50,545 nucleotides of DNA, taken from NCBI GenBank assembly GCA_017537905.1, contig JAFYJX010000036.1, positions 1 to 50,545 on the forward strand, written 5' to 3'. The notes below the pieces were generated by a model. The model was not told the origin of the DNA. It did no database searches and saw only the letters and a program-made list of their open reading frames with translations. How positions within the stretch are numbered: the first letter of the stretch is position 1; each line of letters opens with the position of its first letter. Source of the DNA: Clostridiales bacterium. Lineage in GTDB: Bacteria > Bacillota_A > Clostridia > Saccharofermentanales > Saccharofermentanaceae. Shown here piece by piece: positions 17,025 through 25,728 of the stretch. A program made the translations under genes and the position numbers.

Positions 17025-17033
17025 TGATATAAT
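17025..17033 (+). promoter_or_regulatory. TG-extended -10 promoter element of the PEBP gene
   Basis: TGATATAAT (TG-N-TATAAT), 34 bases before the ATG, with TTCCAA 16 bases upstream as a weak -35. The leader after it holds AAAGGA as a ribosome site. Confidence 0.5.
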
Positions 17034-17067
17034 TTCAGGGACTTAAAGCAAAGGACCTAAAGTAAAC

Positions 17068-17724
17068 ATGAATCAGAACAGGATAACCGCAACGCTTCTC
17101 TGCGCATCCATAATCTTTGGCATTACAGGATGCGGAAAGCCTGCAGCAGATACAACGCCGTCCCTGACTTCCGTGATCACGGAGTCGACTAATGTGGCGC
17201 TGACTGACAACATGTGCGGCGGTTATCTGGATGGTTTTAATACTTTCGAAGTTACTTCAGACAGCCTCACTGACGGCGTCTGGGATGACATTACATCCAA
17301 TACGCATATCGGAGAGAACTTATCTCCTCAGTTATCCTGGGAGCCCGTTGAAGGCGCCTCCGAATATGCTGTCTATATGTTCGACACCAACACCAACGGC
17401 TATCTTCACTGGAAATCAGGCGGGATCACCGTGACCTCCCTGCCCGAAGGCTGGGCACCGCCACTGGAATATAACGGACCTCATATCGGCCACGGATATA
17501 CGCACAATTTCGACATCTACGTTATAGCGCTCAAAGCACCTGTCTCAAAGCTCAAGGGTACGGTAAACGGCCAGAACAAAAAGCTCGGCGAATTCATAAA
17601 AGAACTCGACACCGATAAAGACGGCAATACCGGCAATATAATTTCTTACGGGAAGATCTCGGGCAGATTTACGGATGCTAGATTCAGGGACGGAAAGACT
17701 CCTGAATCCACACCGTGCATGTGA
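17068..17724 (+). CDS. YbhB/YbcL-type PEBP (Raf kinase inhibitor-like) lipoprotein
   Basis: 218 residues. A lipoprotein signal ends in ITGC (Cys22). The PEBP fold is shown by NLSPQLSWEPVEGASEYAV, the MFDTN strand, HWKS, YNGPHIGHGYTHNF and YVIALKA, which carry the conserved ligand-pocket residues Asp, His, Pro-His-Gly-His. Bacterial members bind small anionic ligands or inhibit proteases; no enzymatic role is established. It is surface-anchored here. Its stop is two bases from the convergent metF stop. Confidence 0.88.
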   Translation: MNQNRITATLLCASIIFGITGCGKPAADTTPSLTSVITESTNVALTDNMCGGYLDGFNTFEVTSDSLTDGVWDDITSNTHIGENLSPQLSWEPVEGASEYAVYMFDTNTNGYLHWKSGGITVTSLPEGWAPPLEYNGPHIGHGYTHNFDIYVIALKAPVSKLKGTVNGQNKKLGEFIKELDTDKDGNTGNIISYGKISGRFTDARFRDGKTPESTPCM

Positions 17725-17726
17725 CC

Positions 17727-18584
17727 TCAGACTATATTCCTGATTCCCTCGCAGATCCTTCTTGCAACAAGCGGATTATTCATCGTGTATAGATGGATGC
17801 CGCTGATGTCGCTTACGAGAAGGTCGATTATCTGACTTAAGCAGTAAGATATGCCCGCGTCGAAAAGCGCGTCCTTGTTGTCTTCGTAACGTGAGATTAT
17901 CTTCTGGAATCTCGTCGGGAAGGATGCATGGCACAGGGAGACCATCCTCTTGATCTGGGCGGCATTGATAACAGGCATAACGCCGGGAATCACAGGAACA
18001 TCGATATCTGCGATCTTACACTCCTCATGGAACCTGTAGAAGATCTCATTATCGAAGAACAGCTGCGAGAGCAGCACTTCCGCGCCGGCATCGACCTTTT
18101 TCTTAAGGCTCTTTATTTCTGTTATCACACTTGAAGATTCGGGATGGCATTCGGGATAGCATGCTCCCAGGAAGCAGAAATCGTCGGTATTTTTCAGATA
18201 GGAAATAAGATCGGACGAGTGCCTGAAATCATTCTTGGCCGGAATATTAGGGTTCGGGTCACCCCTCAGGGCAAGTATATTCTCGATGCCTTCGCCCTTA
18301 AGTACTCTGGCAAACTCGTCGATCTCATCCCTGTCATAATGCAGGCATGTTAAGTGAACCACAGGTTCGATCTTGTAGTCGTACTTGATCTTCTTTGCAA
18401 GCTCGATCGTACGGTTGCAGTTGGAAGATCCGCCGGCACCGAAAGTAACGCTGATGAAGTCAGGCTTAAGCTCTGCCAATACTTCGAGTGTCTCGTCGAT
18501 ATTGTCGAGTTCAGCGTCCTTTTTCGGAGGAAAGATCTCAAAAGAGAGACTTCTTTTCTTCTTGTAAACCTGTGATACTTTCAT
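17727..18584 (-). CDS. metF: 5,10-methylenetetrahydrofolate reductase MetF
   Basis: 285 residues, the normal length. Family features include the start LSFEIFPPK with the catalytic Glu, DFISVTFGAGGS, VVHLTCLHYDRD, ILALRGDP (folate/FAD site) and GACYPECH. It reduces 5,10-methylene-THF to 5-methyl-THF using FAD, supplying the methyl group used by MetE. It lies three bases after metE on the same strand, so the two form one methionine-synthesis operon. Confidence 0.95.
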   Translation of the reverse strand: MKVSQVYKKKRSLSFEIFPPKKDAELDNIDETLEVLAELKPDFISVTFGAGGSSNCNRTIELAKKIKYDYKIEPVVHLTCLHYDRDEIDEFARVLKGEGIENILALRGDPNPNIPAKNDFRHSSDLISYLKNTDDFCFLGACYPECHPESSSVITEIKSLKKKVDAGAEVLLSQLFFDNEIFYRFHEECKIADIDVPVIPGVMPVINAAQIKRMVSLCHASFPTRFQKIISRYEDNKDALFDAGISYCLSQIIDLLVSDISGIHLYTMNNPLVARRICEGIRNIV

Positions 18585-18587
18585 GAT

Positions 18588-20843
18588 TTATCCTCTGATC
18601 TGCTTTGCAGCGGCAACGAGGTTTCTAAGACTCTTAACAGTCTCCTCATTTCCTCTTGTCTTAAGGCCGCAGTCGGGATTTACCCAAAGCTTGTTATCTT
18701 CGATCTTTGCTCTCATCTTTGTGAGCGCATTTACGATCTCCTCAACAGAAGGTACTCTGGGGCTGTGAATGTCGTAAACGCCGGGGCCTACTTCTGTCTT
18801 GAAGTTGTTTTCCTTCAGCGAATCAAGGATCTGGAGATCTGATCTTGATGCCTCGAAAGTAATGACATCAGCATCCATTGCATCGATCGCGGGAATGATG
18901 TCAGTGAACTCGCTGTAGCACATATGAGTATGGATCTGTGTTTCAGGCTTAACCTTGCTGTGAACGAGTCTGAATGCAGGGATAGCAAAATCAAGATATT
19001 CGCTGTACCAGTCAGACTTTCTCAACGGGAGCTTTTCACGAAGTGCTGCTTCGTCGATCTGGATGATATTGATTCCGTTAGCTTCGAGATCCAATACCTC
19101 GTCTCTTATGGCAAGAGCAATCTGGAGGATACTCTCCTTGATGGAGATGTCTTCTCTCGGGAATGACCAGTTAAGGATCGTAACAGGTCCTGTGAGCATG
19201 CCCTTAACAGGCTTATTTGTGCATGACTTAGCGAACTTGGACCACTCTACTGTGATGGGTCCCTTTCTTGAAACGTCGCCCCAGATGATCGGCGGCTTTA
19301 CGTTTCTTGTACCATAGGACTGTACCCATGCCTTTTCAGTAAATACATAACCGTTTAAGTTCTCACCGAAATATTCGACCATGTCGTTTCTCTCGAACTC
19401 GCCGTGAACCAGAACATCAAGTCCGATCTCTTCCTGGAGCTTAATGCACTCTGCGATCTTCTGCTTGTTGAACTCGACATACTCTTCTCTGGACTTTAAG
19501 CCCTTCTTGAATTCCTGTCTGTTCTTTCTGACATCAGATGTCTGAGGGAAAGAACCGATAGTAGTTGTCGGGAACAAAGGCAGATTTAAGATCTCCTTCT
19601 GGATCTTGTCGCGCTCTTCAAAAACAGGAAGTCTTACATAGTCAGCATCTGTGATCGCTGCGACCTTAGCCTGAACTTCCTTGTCCTCGCTGTCTACCCT
19701 GCCTTCGAAAAGGGCCTGGTTCTTCTTGTAAATGTCATCGTTCCCGAAGTCTGTGCCGTAGAGCTTAGCGATCTCGTTAAGTTCGTCAAGCTTTTCTTCA
19801 GCAAATGCGAAATGCTTCTTATAATCTTCTGAGAGCTTTGTCTCATTAGCGAGCGTGTAAGGTACATGCAGGAGTGAGCAGGACGTTCCGAGAACGACAT
19901 TTGCAACGCCAAGTTCATTAAGGACTGATAATGTCTTCTTGTAATCGTTCTTCCAGATATTCTTACCGTTTACAAGGCCTGCAACGAGGATCTTGTCAGC
20001 GGGGAAACCATTTGCCTTAACGAGCTCTAATGTCTTTCTGCCTTCGACAAAATCAAGACCGATAAGATCAAAATCAAGTGAGATCACTTCGTTATAGACA
20101 TCTCTGATGTCGCCGAAATAAGTCTGGAGCAATATCTTCGCACCGTTCTTGTTTGCGAGGATAAGAGAGTAGATCTCTTTGAATAGATCGATGTCATCGC
20201 TATCGAGATCTCTTACGAGATAGGGCTCGTCGAATTCGATCGTCTTCGCGCCTGAAGAAGCGAGAAGCGATACGAGCTTGATGTATTCGGCTGTGAGAAC
20301 AGAATAAACGTCAGCGATCTTCTTGGAACCCGTGAACTTTGCGAGCTTTAAGAAAGTGAAAGGTCCTACAATAGCAACCTTTGTATCAACGCCTAATTCC
20401 TTTGCTTCAATGAATTCGTCCAGGGGCTTTGATCCTGTAAGAGCGATCTTTGTATCGTCGTCGATCTCAGGTACGAGATAGTGGTAATTTGTGTTGAACC
20501 ACTTCTTCATTGCAAGAGCCTTAACGTTGCCCTTATCGCCCTGATAACCTCTTGCGAGAGCGAAGTATGTCTCGAGCTCAGAAAGGCCCAGATCCTTATA
20601 TCTCTGCGGGATCACGTTAAACAGGAATGCTGTATCAAGAACGTTATCGTAGAATGAAAAATCGTTGCTGGAGATATATGTGATACCAGCTTCTTTCTGC
20701 TTAAGAAGGTCTTCTCTTCTGATAGTCTTTGCAACTTCAAGAAGTCCTGCTTCATCAAGTTCGCCGTTAAAGAACTTCTCTGATGCGAACTTTAATTCCC
20801 TGTCCTTACCGATTCTCGGATAACCGATTACTGATGTGTTCAT
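18588..20843 (-). CDS. metE: Cobalamin-independent methionine synthase MetE
   Basis: 751 residues from the ATG at 20843, seven bases after GGAGGA; the in-frame ATG at 20858 overlaps that site and is rejected. The N-terminal half begins [20 protein letters not shown]; the C-terminal half has [28 protein letters not shown], the zinc ligands in HMCYSEF (His, Cys), the conserved Glu of [12 protein letters not shown] and the last Cys in NPDCGLKTR. It methylates homocysteine with 5-methyl-THF from MetF. It is transcribed divergently from a LysR regulator with operator-like repeats between them. Confidence 0.97.
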   Translation of the reverse strand: MNTSVIGYPRIGKDRELKFASEKFFNGELDEAGLLEVAKTIRREDLLKQKEAGITYISSNDFSFYDNVLDTAFLFNVIPQRYKDLGLSELETYFALARGYQGDKGNVKALAMKKWFNTNYHYLVPEIDDDTKIALTGSKPLDEFIEAKELGVDTKVAIVGPFTFLKLAKFTGSKKIADVYSVLTAEYIKLVSLLASSGAKTIEFDEPYLVRDLDSDDIDLFKEIYSLILANKNGAKILLQTYFGDIRDVYNEVISLDFDLIGLDFVEGRKTLELVKANGFPADKILVAGLVNGKNIWKNDYKKTLSVLNELGVANVVLGTSCSLLHVPYTLANETKLSEDYKKHFAFAEEKLDELNEIAKLYGTDFGNDDIYKKNQALFEGRVDSEDKEVQAKVAAITDADYVRLPVFEERDKIQKEILNLPLFPTTTIGSFPQTSDVRKNRQEFKKGLKSREEYVEFNKQKIAECIKLQEEIGLDVLVHGEFERNDMVEYFGENLNGYVFTEKAWVQSYGTRNVKPPIIWGDVSRKGPITVEWSKFAKSCTNKPVKGMLTGPVTILNWSFPREDISIKESILQIALAIRDEVLDLEANGINIIQIDEAALREKLPLRKSDWYSEYLDFAIPAFRLVHSKVKPETQIHTHMCYSEFTDIIPAIDAMDADVITFEASRSDLQILDSLKENNFKTEVGPGVYDIHSPRVPSVEEIVNALTKMRAKIEDNKLWVNPDCGLKTRGNEETVKSLRNLVAAAKQIRG

Positions 20844-20883
20844 TTGTATTTCCTCCATATTCGCGGCTGATTTATTGCTTGCG

Positions 20884-20912
20884 AGTATAAGCCCACCGGT
20901 TCAATAGGTAAA
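20884..20912 (-). promoter_or_regulatory. Putative metE promoter
   Basis: Minus-strand TATACT at 20884-20889 with TTTACC 17 bases upstream. The repeat half-site CCTATTG lies between the two hexamers, where a bound regulator would control polymerase. Confidence 0.45.
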
Positions 20913-20981
20913 ATACATATAATTGCCGTTTGTCTATAGATAAAATCTATTGTTGATGTTAAAATCGAGAAAATACCTATT
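20902..20981. promoter_or_regulatory. Operator half-sites between metE and LysR gene
   Basis: The divergent interval has a perfect 15-base palindrome ATAGAT-AAA-ATCTAT (20936-20950) and flanking inverted copies AATAGGTA (20903-20910) and TACCTATT (20974-20981). The palindrome resembles the TATAGTTTNAAACTATA box used by streptococcal MetR/MtaR regulators. It likely binds the adjacent LysR protein and controls both directions. No SAM riboswitch or T-box features are seen here. Confidence 0.6.
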
Positions 20982-21000
20982 CTCGAGAAAGGGGCATACA

Positions 21001-21900
21001 ATGACACTCAAACAGCTTCAATACATAGTTACCGTTGCAGAAGAAGGCAATATCACCAATGCCGCAAAAAAGCTCTTTATCGCCCAGCCGAGCCTCACTT
21101 CAGCGATCCACGAACTCGAGAACGAATATAACATCACGATCTTTACGAGATCGAACAAAGGCATAAAGCTCACGCCCGAAGGCGAAGAATTCTTAGGCTA
21201 TGCCAGACAGGTATTAGATCAGACAGAACTTATCGAAGAGCGCTATGCCGGAAAAGAATCCGGCAAGCTCAAGTTTTTCGTATCCTCACAGCACTACTCA
21301 TTTGCTGTCGAAGCCTTCGTGGAACTCCTTAAAGAGAGCGGAGCAGACAAATATGAATTCCATATGCGCGAGACTCAGACATTCAACATCATTGACGATG
21401 TCGCGCATTTAAGATCCGAGATAGGAATCCTTTATCTTAATAAGTTCAATGAAGAAGTTATCAGAAAAACTTTGAAAGATAACAACCTATCCTTCACTCC
21501 TCTTTTCAGGGCTGAGCCGCATGTATTCATCGGCAAGAATTCACCGCTGGCTAAGAAGAAATATCTCACACTCGAAGACTTAAAGCCTTATCCGAGGCTT
21601 TCTTACGAGCAGGGCAGCCACAACTCTTTCTATTTCTCGGAAGAGATATTAAGCACTGTTGACTGCGACAAGGAATTAGTCGTGCTTGACCGCGCGACGC
21701 TGTTTAACATGCTGATCGGTCTTAACGGTTATACGATATGCAGCGGTGTCATCAACGAGGAATTAAACGGTCCGAACATCATCGCAAAGAAGCTTAAGGT
21801 CGACGATTATATGGAGATTGGATATATCCTTCCCATGTCCATAAGGCCGTCCCACATGACGCTGTATTATATAGATATCTTGAAAAGTCTTACCGCTTAA
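21001..21900 (+). CDS. LysR-family regulator, probably of methionine genes
   Basis: 299 residues from the ATG at 21001, six bases after GAAAGGGG; an upstream in-frame ATG at 20950 lacks a site. The winged helix-turn-helix is residues 1-60 (LKQLQYIVTVAEEGNITNAA, then AQPSLTSAIHELE). The rest is a periplasmic-binding-type effector domain. LysR regulators are typically divergent from their targets, here metE-metF, and the palindromes between the genes resemble MetR/MtaR boxes. The ligand (homocysteine or O-acetylserine in known relatives) is inferred. The TAA stop shares the palindromic TTAA with the stop of the convergent gene. Confidence 0.88.
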   Translation: MTLKQLQYIVTVAEEGNITNAAKKLFIAQPSLTSAIHELENEYNITIFTRSNKGIKLTPEGEEFLGYARQVLDQTELIEERYAGKESGKLKFFVSSQHYSFAVEAFVELLKESGADKYEFHMRETQTFNIIDDVAHLRSEIGILYLNKFNEEVIRKTLKDNNLSFTPLFRAEPHVFIGKNSPLAKKKYLTLEDLKPYPRLSYEQGSHNSFYFSEEILSTVDCDKELVVLDRATLFNMLIGLNGYTICSGVINEELNGPNIIAKKLKVDDYMEIGYILPMSIRPSHMTLYYIDILKSLTA

Positions 21901-23018
21901 TCCTGCGGAAGAAAATTGTTGAATTCACTCCTGATGAAGACAGCAACATACTGGTATCTTCTCTCGTTCCCGGTGTCGATCTCGTAATCACTCTCATAGA
22001 GATCAAGTTTAAAATCAGGGCCGTATACTACATGCGGATATCTGTCGAGACTCCCGCCCAAAAGCAATATATCATAGTTATAAACTTTACCCAGTCTCTC
22101 ATCCTCGCTGATAGCTGCCCAGTGCTTATGGAGCTTATCGTAAACATCCTGTTCGAGACCTAATTCATCGGCTGTTTTGCTTGCCATATCTTCGCGTTTG
22201 ATAACGCGTCTCGTTCTTTCTTTCGAAGCATTATCAGCATAGAGACAAAGAGTATTTTCGTGAAAAGTATCAGGAACGGCAGCCCTCTCGATCGTGTCGT
22301 AATTCGAATAATTTGTACCATAGTAATTGGCATCGATCAGAACGAAATCTTTGTTCTTTATATCACCGTTTCTAATACAATCGATGATGTGTTCATCTGT
22401 CGTATCATCGTTGCGCATAACATTGAACTGAATATCGATTGTATTAACCTGATCACGCACAGGCAGTTTATGTATTACCCTGTCAAAATGATCGAAATGC
22501 CTCTTCCCGTATTCTTTGTCATATACATCATATCCGCCGTATTCACTTAGCAATACAACATAGTCAGGGCCGATATAGCAGCCTTCCTGGTTGAAAAGAT
22601 ACATATTGCCGTTTGCGGATTGTGCAAAACCCTTATCGAAAAGCGCCTTGTTGATAGGAACCTCATTCCAGTCATAAACGGCTAGGAAATATGCTACATA
22701 AGTTCCGCCCATGCCGCCTGTCTTGAATTGGATATCATATGTGATCGTATATGCTTTGCCGGATTCAACTTTGCACAGTCCGTCAGGATCATAGAAATTA
22801 TACTTTTCTTCATTCATCGGATATAAAAGCGTTCTGCCTGATCTGCTTGTAAACGCGATGAATGTCTCAGTCTGATTTCTTTCCGTGTGGTACACAAAAC
22901 CATCATTACCGTTGTCACTGTAATCCAGATAAGGTTTATTGCTTCTCCTGTACTTACATGAAGCAACAGACAATAAGACTGAAAGGATCAGAATTGCAGA
23001 TAATAACTTTTTAAACAT
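21897..23018 (-). CDS. Lipoprotein of unknown function
   Basis: 373 residues. The signal peptide MFKKLLSAILILSVLLSVASC ends in a clear lipobox with Cys21, so the protein is tethered to the outer face of the membrane. The mature part is rich in aromatic and acidic residues with no motif I recognise. Its stop overlaps that of the LysR gene by three bases (shared TTAA). A 122-base gap separates it from the histidine phosphatase gene upstream, so it probably has its own promoter. Confidence 0.6.
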   Translation of the reverse strand: MFKKLLSAILILSVLLSVASCKYRRSNKPYLDYSDNGNDGFVYHTERNQTETFIAFTSRSGRTLLYPMNEEKYNFYDPDGLCKVESGKAYTITYDIQFKTGGMGGTYVAYFLAVYDWNEVPINKALFDKGFAQSANGNMYLFNQEGCYIGPDYVVLLSEYGGYDVYDKEYGKRHFDHFDRVIHKLPVRDQVNTIDIQFNVMRNDDTTDEHIIDCIRNGDIKNKDFVLIDANYYGTNYSNYDTIERAAVPDTFHENTLCLYADNASKERTRRVIKREDMASKTADELGLEQDVYDKLHKHWAAISEDERLGKVYNYDILLLGGSLDRYPHVVYGPDFKLDLYESDYEIDTGNERRYQYVAVFIRSEFNNFLPQD

Positions 23019-23140
23019 AGCTCATTCCCCATATTGAACTGCGGCCACGGTAATCCTTACCGATTAAAGATTAGCACGCGAAAACGTTCGTCAACAGGGG
23101 ACAAACTCTGCAAGATATACCGCCAAATTATGCTTATTGC

Positions 23141-23833
23141 TCACTTGTTCGACAAGCGGTGGTAGTTACCTTCTTTTATATGCCTTCCGTCATTGGCAAG
23201 TTCCATACAGGGAAGGGTGCACATTCCTTTTTTCCTGTCCATACGAAGAATCGTAATGCCCGTAAATTCCATATGAAGCAATGCGCAGACATAAGGAAAA
23301 GGCAGATTCATGATGTGTGCAATAGCCGCACTCGAAGAGCCGCCGTGACAGAAAAAAGCTATCGTATGGTGACGGTCTTCTTCGATAACGTGATCGTAGT
23401 ATAAACCGTTTCTTTTATAACCCAGATCAGAGAGCCATTCGTCAATACCCTTTTCGACCTGGTCTACACATTGAACGACACTGTTATTCGCAAAGTACTG
23501 ATTAGAACGCCAGTCCGGATCATTAAGATCCATTCCCCTTCTTGCCATCTCATCTGCAATATCCCACGGATGTCCGCCCGCAAAAAGTTCCTCACCGTTT
23601 ATGCTTCCCCATCTGATCTCCCTGATAAAATCAGCCGTCTTTACAGGAAGTCCGAGAAGGTCAGAAGTGAACTTTGCAGTATTTACCGCTCTTCCCTGTG
23701 TAGAAGACCATATCTCTTCTATGCCTTCATCCTGTAGCCTTTGGGCGACCAGTTGTGCCTGCTTAAAGCCTGTCTCTGTCAGGGTGTCATTCTCATAATC
23801 AGGTTCGCCGTGGCGAATAAATAATATTCTCAT
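23141..23833 (-). CDS. Histidine phosphatase (phosphoglycerate-mutase-like) family protein
   Basis: 230 residues. The N-terminal RHGEP carries the catalytic His; the second Arg is in REIRWGS, and the second His in IAFFCHGGSS. Such enzymes remove phosphate from small molecules or proteins through a phospho-His. It starts at an ATG overlapping the glycosyltransferase stop (ATGA) and is third in a TetR-controlled operon, which suggests a substrate linked to that glycosyltransferase. The exact substrate cannot be read. Confidence 0.85.
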   Translation of the reverse strand: MRILFIRHGEPDYENDTLTETGFKQAQLVAQRLQDEGIEEIWSSTQGRAVNTAKFTSDLLGLPVKTADFIREIRWGSINGEELFAGGHPWDIADEMARRGMDLNDPDWRSNQYFANNSVVQCVDQVEKGIDEWLSDLGYKRNGLYYDHVIEEDRHHTIAFFCHGGSSSAAIAHIMNLPFPYVCALLHMEFTGITILRMDRKKGMCTLPCMELANDGRHIKEGNYHRLSNK

Positions 23834-25056
23834 TTTTCCATGCTTTCTTGGTTTTCTTTTATAACTGATGATATCAGTCTGACAGCCTCATTGACACCAT
23901 TTTCTGAAGCAATCTTAGAAGATATCTCTTCGGCATTTCTCTTCAGTACGGCATAGTTACTGTTGAGTTCTTCTATCGCTGCAATTACTGCCTGCTCCGA
24001 AAGATCCTTTGCCTTGATGTGTTTTGTCGCAACTTCCTTCTTTTCTAACTGCATCGCAAAACTTAACTGGTCAAGAACGTGCGGCACCGGAATAGAAGGC
24101 ACACCATAGATCATCGTCGCTGCAGTTGTACCGAAACCGCAGTGATGTATAACGCACTTTGCATGCCTGAAAAGCCAGCTGTGAGGAATGCTTCCGACGG
24201 CTATCATGGAATCGGGCAGCTCATAATTTTCGAGTGTTTTCTGGAAGCCCTGGATAACCGCCCTCTGCCCTGTTTTCTTAAACGCATTAACGAACATATC
24301 GAGTCTGGCTCTGTCTGCTTTTGCTTCGAAAGACATGGCGCCAAGCGCTAAAACGATCGGCTTCTCGCCGCTCTCGATAAAAGTCTTCAGCTTCTCATTC
24401 GGCGCGTATTCTTCTTCCTCATCGTACCAGTAACCGCAAATCACATTCTTTGCTTCCCAGTACGGATTCCTGTCGACCACGAATTTACTCATGGGAATGA
24501 GATTGAGCTTGTCAGACATCTCTTCATCGGCTGATTTCACAGGCTTTAAGCCATATATCTTACGGATCTTGTTAGTCGGCTTTGCGGCCTGCTTGGCAAT
24601 GAATCCTCCGATCAGTTTTTCAGAGAATTTCTGCTTTCTGAGCTTCTCTCCGATCATCTCAGTCTGAAGCGTAACGTTTACTTTGGGGATTCCCAAAACT
24701 CCTGCTTCAACCGCGCCCATCTGGCTGTGGGTAACGATTATTAAGTCCTTGCCTTTGCAGATCTCATATACTTCTTTGGATGAGCCTTCGATTATCTTCA
24801 TGATGAAGTTCATAGTCTTAAGCAGGCTCATGACAGCATTTGCAGATTTGCCGCGGATGATGCTGGTTTCTTCCTCGATATCTATGTCAGGTCCTACAGG
24901 CTCGAAATGAACGCCGAAGCTTTCCACGAGCCCTCTCCAGCACGGATGAGTTCCCAAGGTTACATCGTAACCTGCCTTCATCAAACCTTTCGAAAGGTAT
25001 ATGTATGGCTGGACATCGCCTCTGGTGCCCATTGTAAACATTGCGATCTTCTTCAT
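23830..25056 (-). CDS. GT1/GT28-like glycosyltransferase (sterol/macrolide type)
   Basis: 408 residues with a GT-B fold. The N-terminus has the TMGTRGDVQPYIYL motif of sterol-glucosyltransferase and antibiotic-glycosyltransferase relatives. The C-terminal nucleotide-sugar region has VGSIPHSWLF, HHCGFGTTAATMIYGVPSIPVP and DQLSFAMQLE. Such enzymes attach sugars to lipophilic acceptors. Placement behind a TetR repressor that overlaps it by four bases suggests a response to a hydrophobic compound, perhaps its inactivation; that is inference. The acceptor and donor are unknown. Confidence 0.87.
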   Translation of the reverse strand: MKKIAMFTMGTRGDVQPYIYLSKGLMKAGYDVTLGTHPCWRGLVESFGVHFEPVGPDIDIEEETSIIRGKSANAVMSLLKTMNFIMKIIEGSSKEVYEICKGKDLIIVTHSQMGAVEAGVLGIPKVNVTLQTEMIGEKLRKQKFSEKLIGGFIAKQAAKPTNKIRKIYGLKPVKSADEEMSDKLNLIPMSKFVVDRNPYWEAKNVICGYWYDEEEEYAPNEKLKTFIESGEKPIVLALGAMSFEAKADRARLDMFVNAFKKTGQRAVIQGFQKTLENYELPDSMIAVGSIPHSWLFRHAKCVIHHCGFGTTAATMIYGVPSIPVPHVLDQLSFAMQLEKKEVATKHIKAKDLSEQAVIAAIEELNSNYAVLKRNAEEISSKIASENGVNEAVRLISSVIKENQESMEK

Positions 25057-25661
25057 GCCATGAACCTTCTCTTCATGAAGTCATGAACTTCCTTCTGATA
25101 AGCCTTCTTACGCTTCTCGGTAAGCTCGCCGTTAAGAAGATATTTGAATGTCAGCATCGTCATGTATGAATGGGTTTCTTTTACGATCCATTCGACATCT
25201 TTTTCAGGGAATACTCCGACTGTAGCAAGCCTTTTGAAAACATTCATCTGTATCTCATAAGGGTCTGTAAACAATGTCTTCTCATAGAGTGCTCTTATCT
25301 CTTCGTTATGGAACTGCTCGATCATCATGAGTCTTAACATCAGATTGCAGAACGGATCGAAAAGATAACTGTCGATCATATAAGAATCCACCATCTGGAG
25401 ACTGATATCATCGCCCTTTTTACCCTTCTTTTGCGGTGGCATTGCAGTGATCTCATCGACATGCGAAAGAAGCCCGTCTATGTGAGATCTGAACCTCTCA
25501 ATAAGAGAATCCAGAATATCATTTTTATTCTTGAAGTGATAATAAAGAGTGCTCTCCTTAATGCCTACTTCTCCGCATATATCTCTTATGGAAACAGCTT
25601 CATATCCTCTTTCCGAGAACATGTGGAGCGCAACATCCATGATCTTATCTCTGGTATTCAT
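25053..25661 (-). CDS. TetR-family transcriptional regulator
   Basis: 202 residues. The N-terminal helix-turn-helix reads DKIMDVALHMFSERGYEAVS, then IKESTLYYHFKNKNDIL, the classic TetR pattern; the remainder is a helical ligand domain with a Lys/Gly-rich loop (PPQKKGKKGD) near 75-85. SD GAGAGG lies seven bases before the ATG. Two operator palindromes cover its own promoter, so it likely represses itself and the coupled glycosyltransferase and phosphatase genes. Confidence 0.93.
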   Translation of the reverse strand: MNTRDKIMDVALHMFSERGYEAVSIRDICGEVGIKESTLYYHFKNKNDILDSLIERFRSHIDGLLSHVDEITAMPPQKKGKKGDDISLQMVDSYMIDSYLFDPFCNLMLRLMMIEQFHNEEIRALYEKTLFTDPYEIQMNVFKRLATVGVFPEKDVEWIVKETHSYMTMLTFKYLLNGELTEKRKKAYQKEVHDFMKRRFMA

Positions 25662-25670
25662 AGCAAGGCC

Positions 25671-25690
25671 TCTCTAACGATTGTTAGAGA
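25671..25690 (-). promoter_or_regulatory. TetR operator 1 (downstream of -10)
   Basis: Perfect palindrome TCTCTAAC-GATT-GTTAGAGA. Its centre is 25 bases from that of operator 2, and it covers the expected transcription start of the TetR operon. Confidence 0.75.
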
Positions 25691-25691
25691 G

Positions 25692-25720
25692 ATTTTATCT
25701 AACGACTGTTAGATTGTCAA
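25692..25720 (-). promoter_or_regulatory. Promoter of TetR operon with operator 2 in the spacer
   Basis: Minus-strand TTGACA (25715-25720), exactly 17 bases, TAAAAT (25692-25697). The palindrome TCTAAC-GACT-GTTAGA (25698-25713) fills the spacer, an arrangement that would block polymerase when repressor is bound. Confidence 0.8.
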
Positions 25721-25728
25721 GAAGACGT

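Noticed and set aside
20844..21000. SAM riboswitch or T-box upstream of metE
   Set aside because: The 157-base interval has no kink-turn, T-box or anti-terminator; palindromic operators and a LysR gene explain it better.
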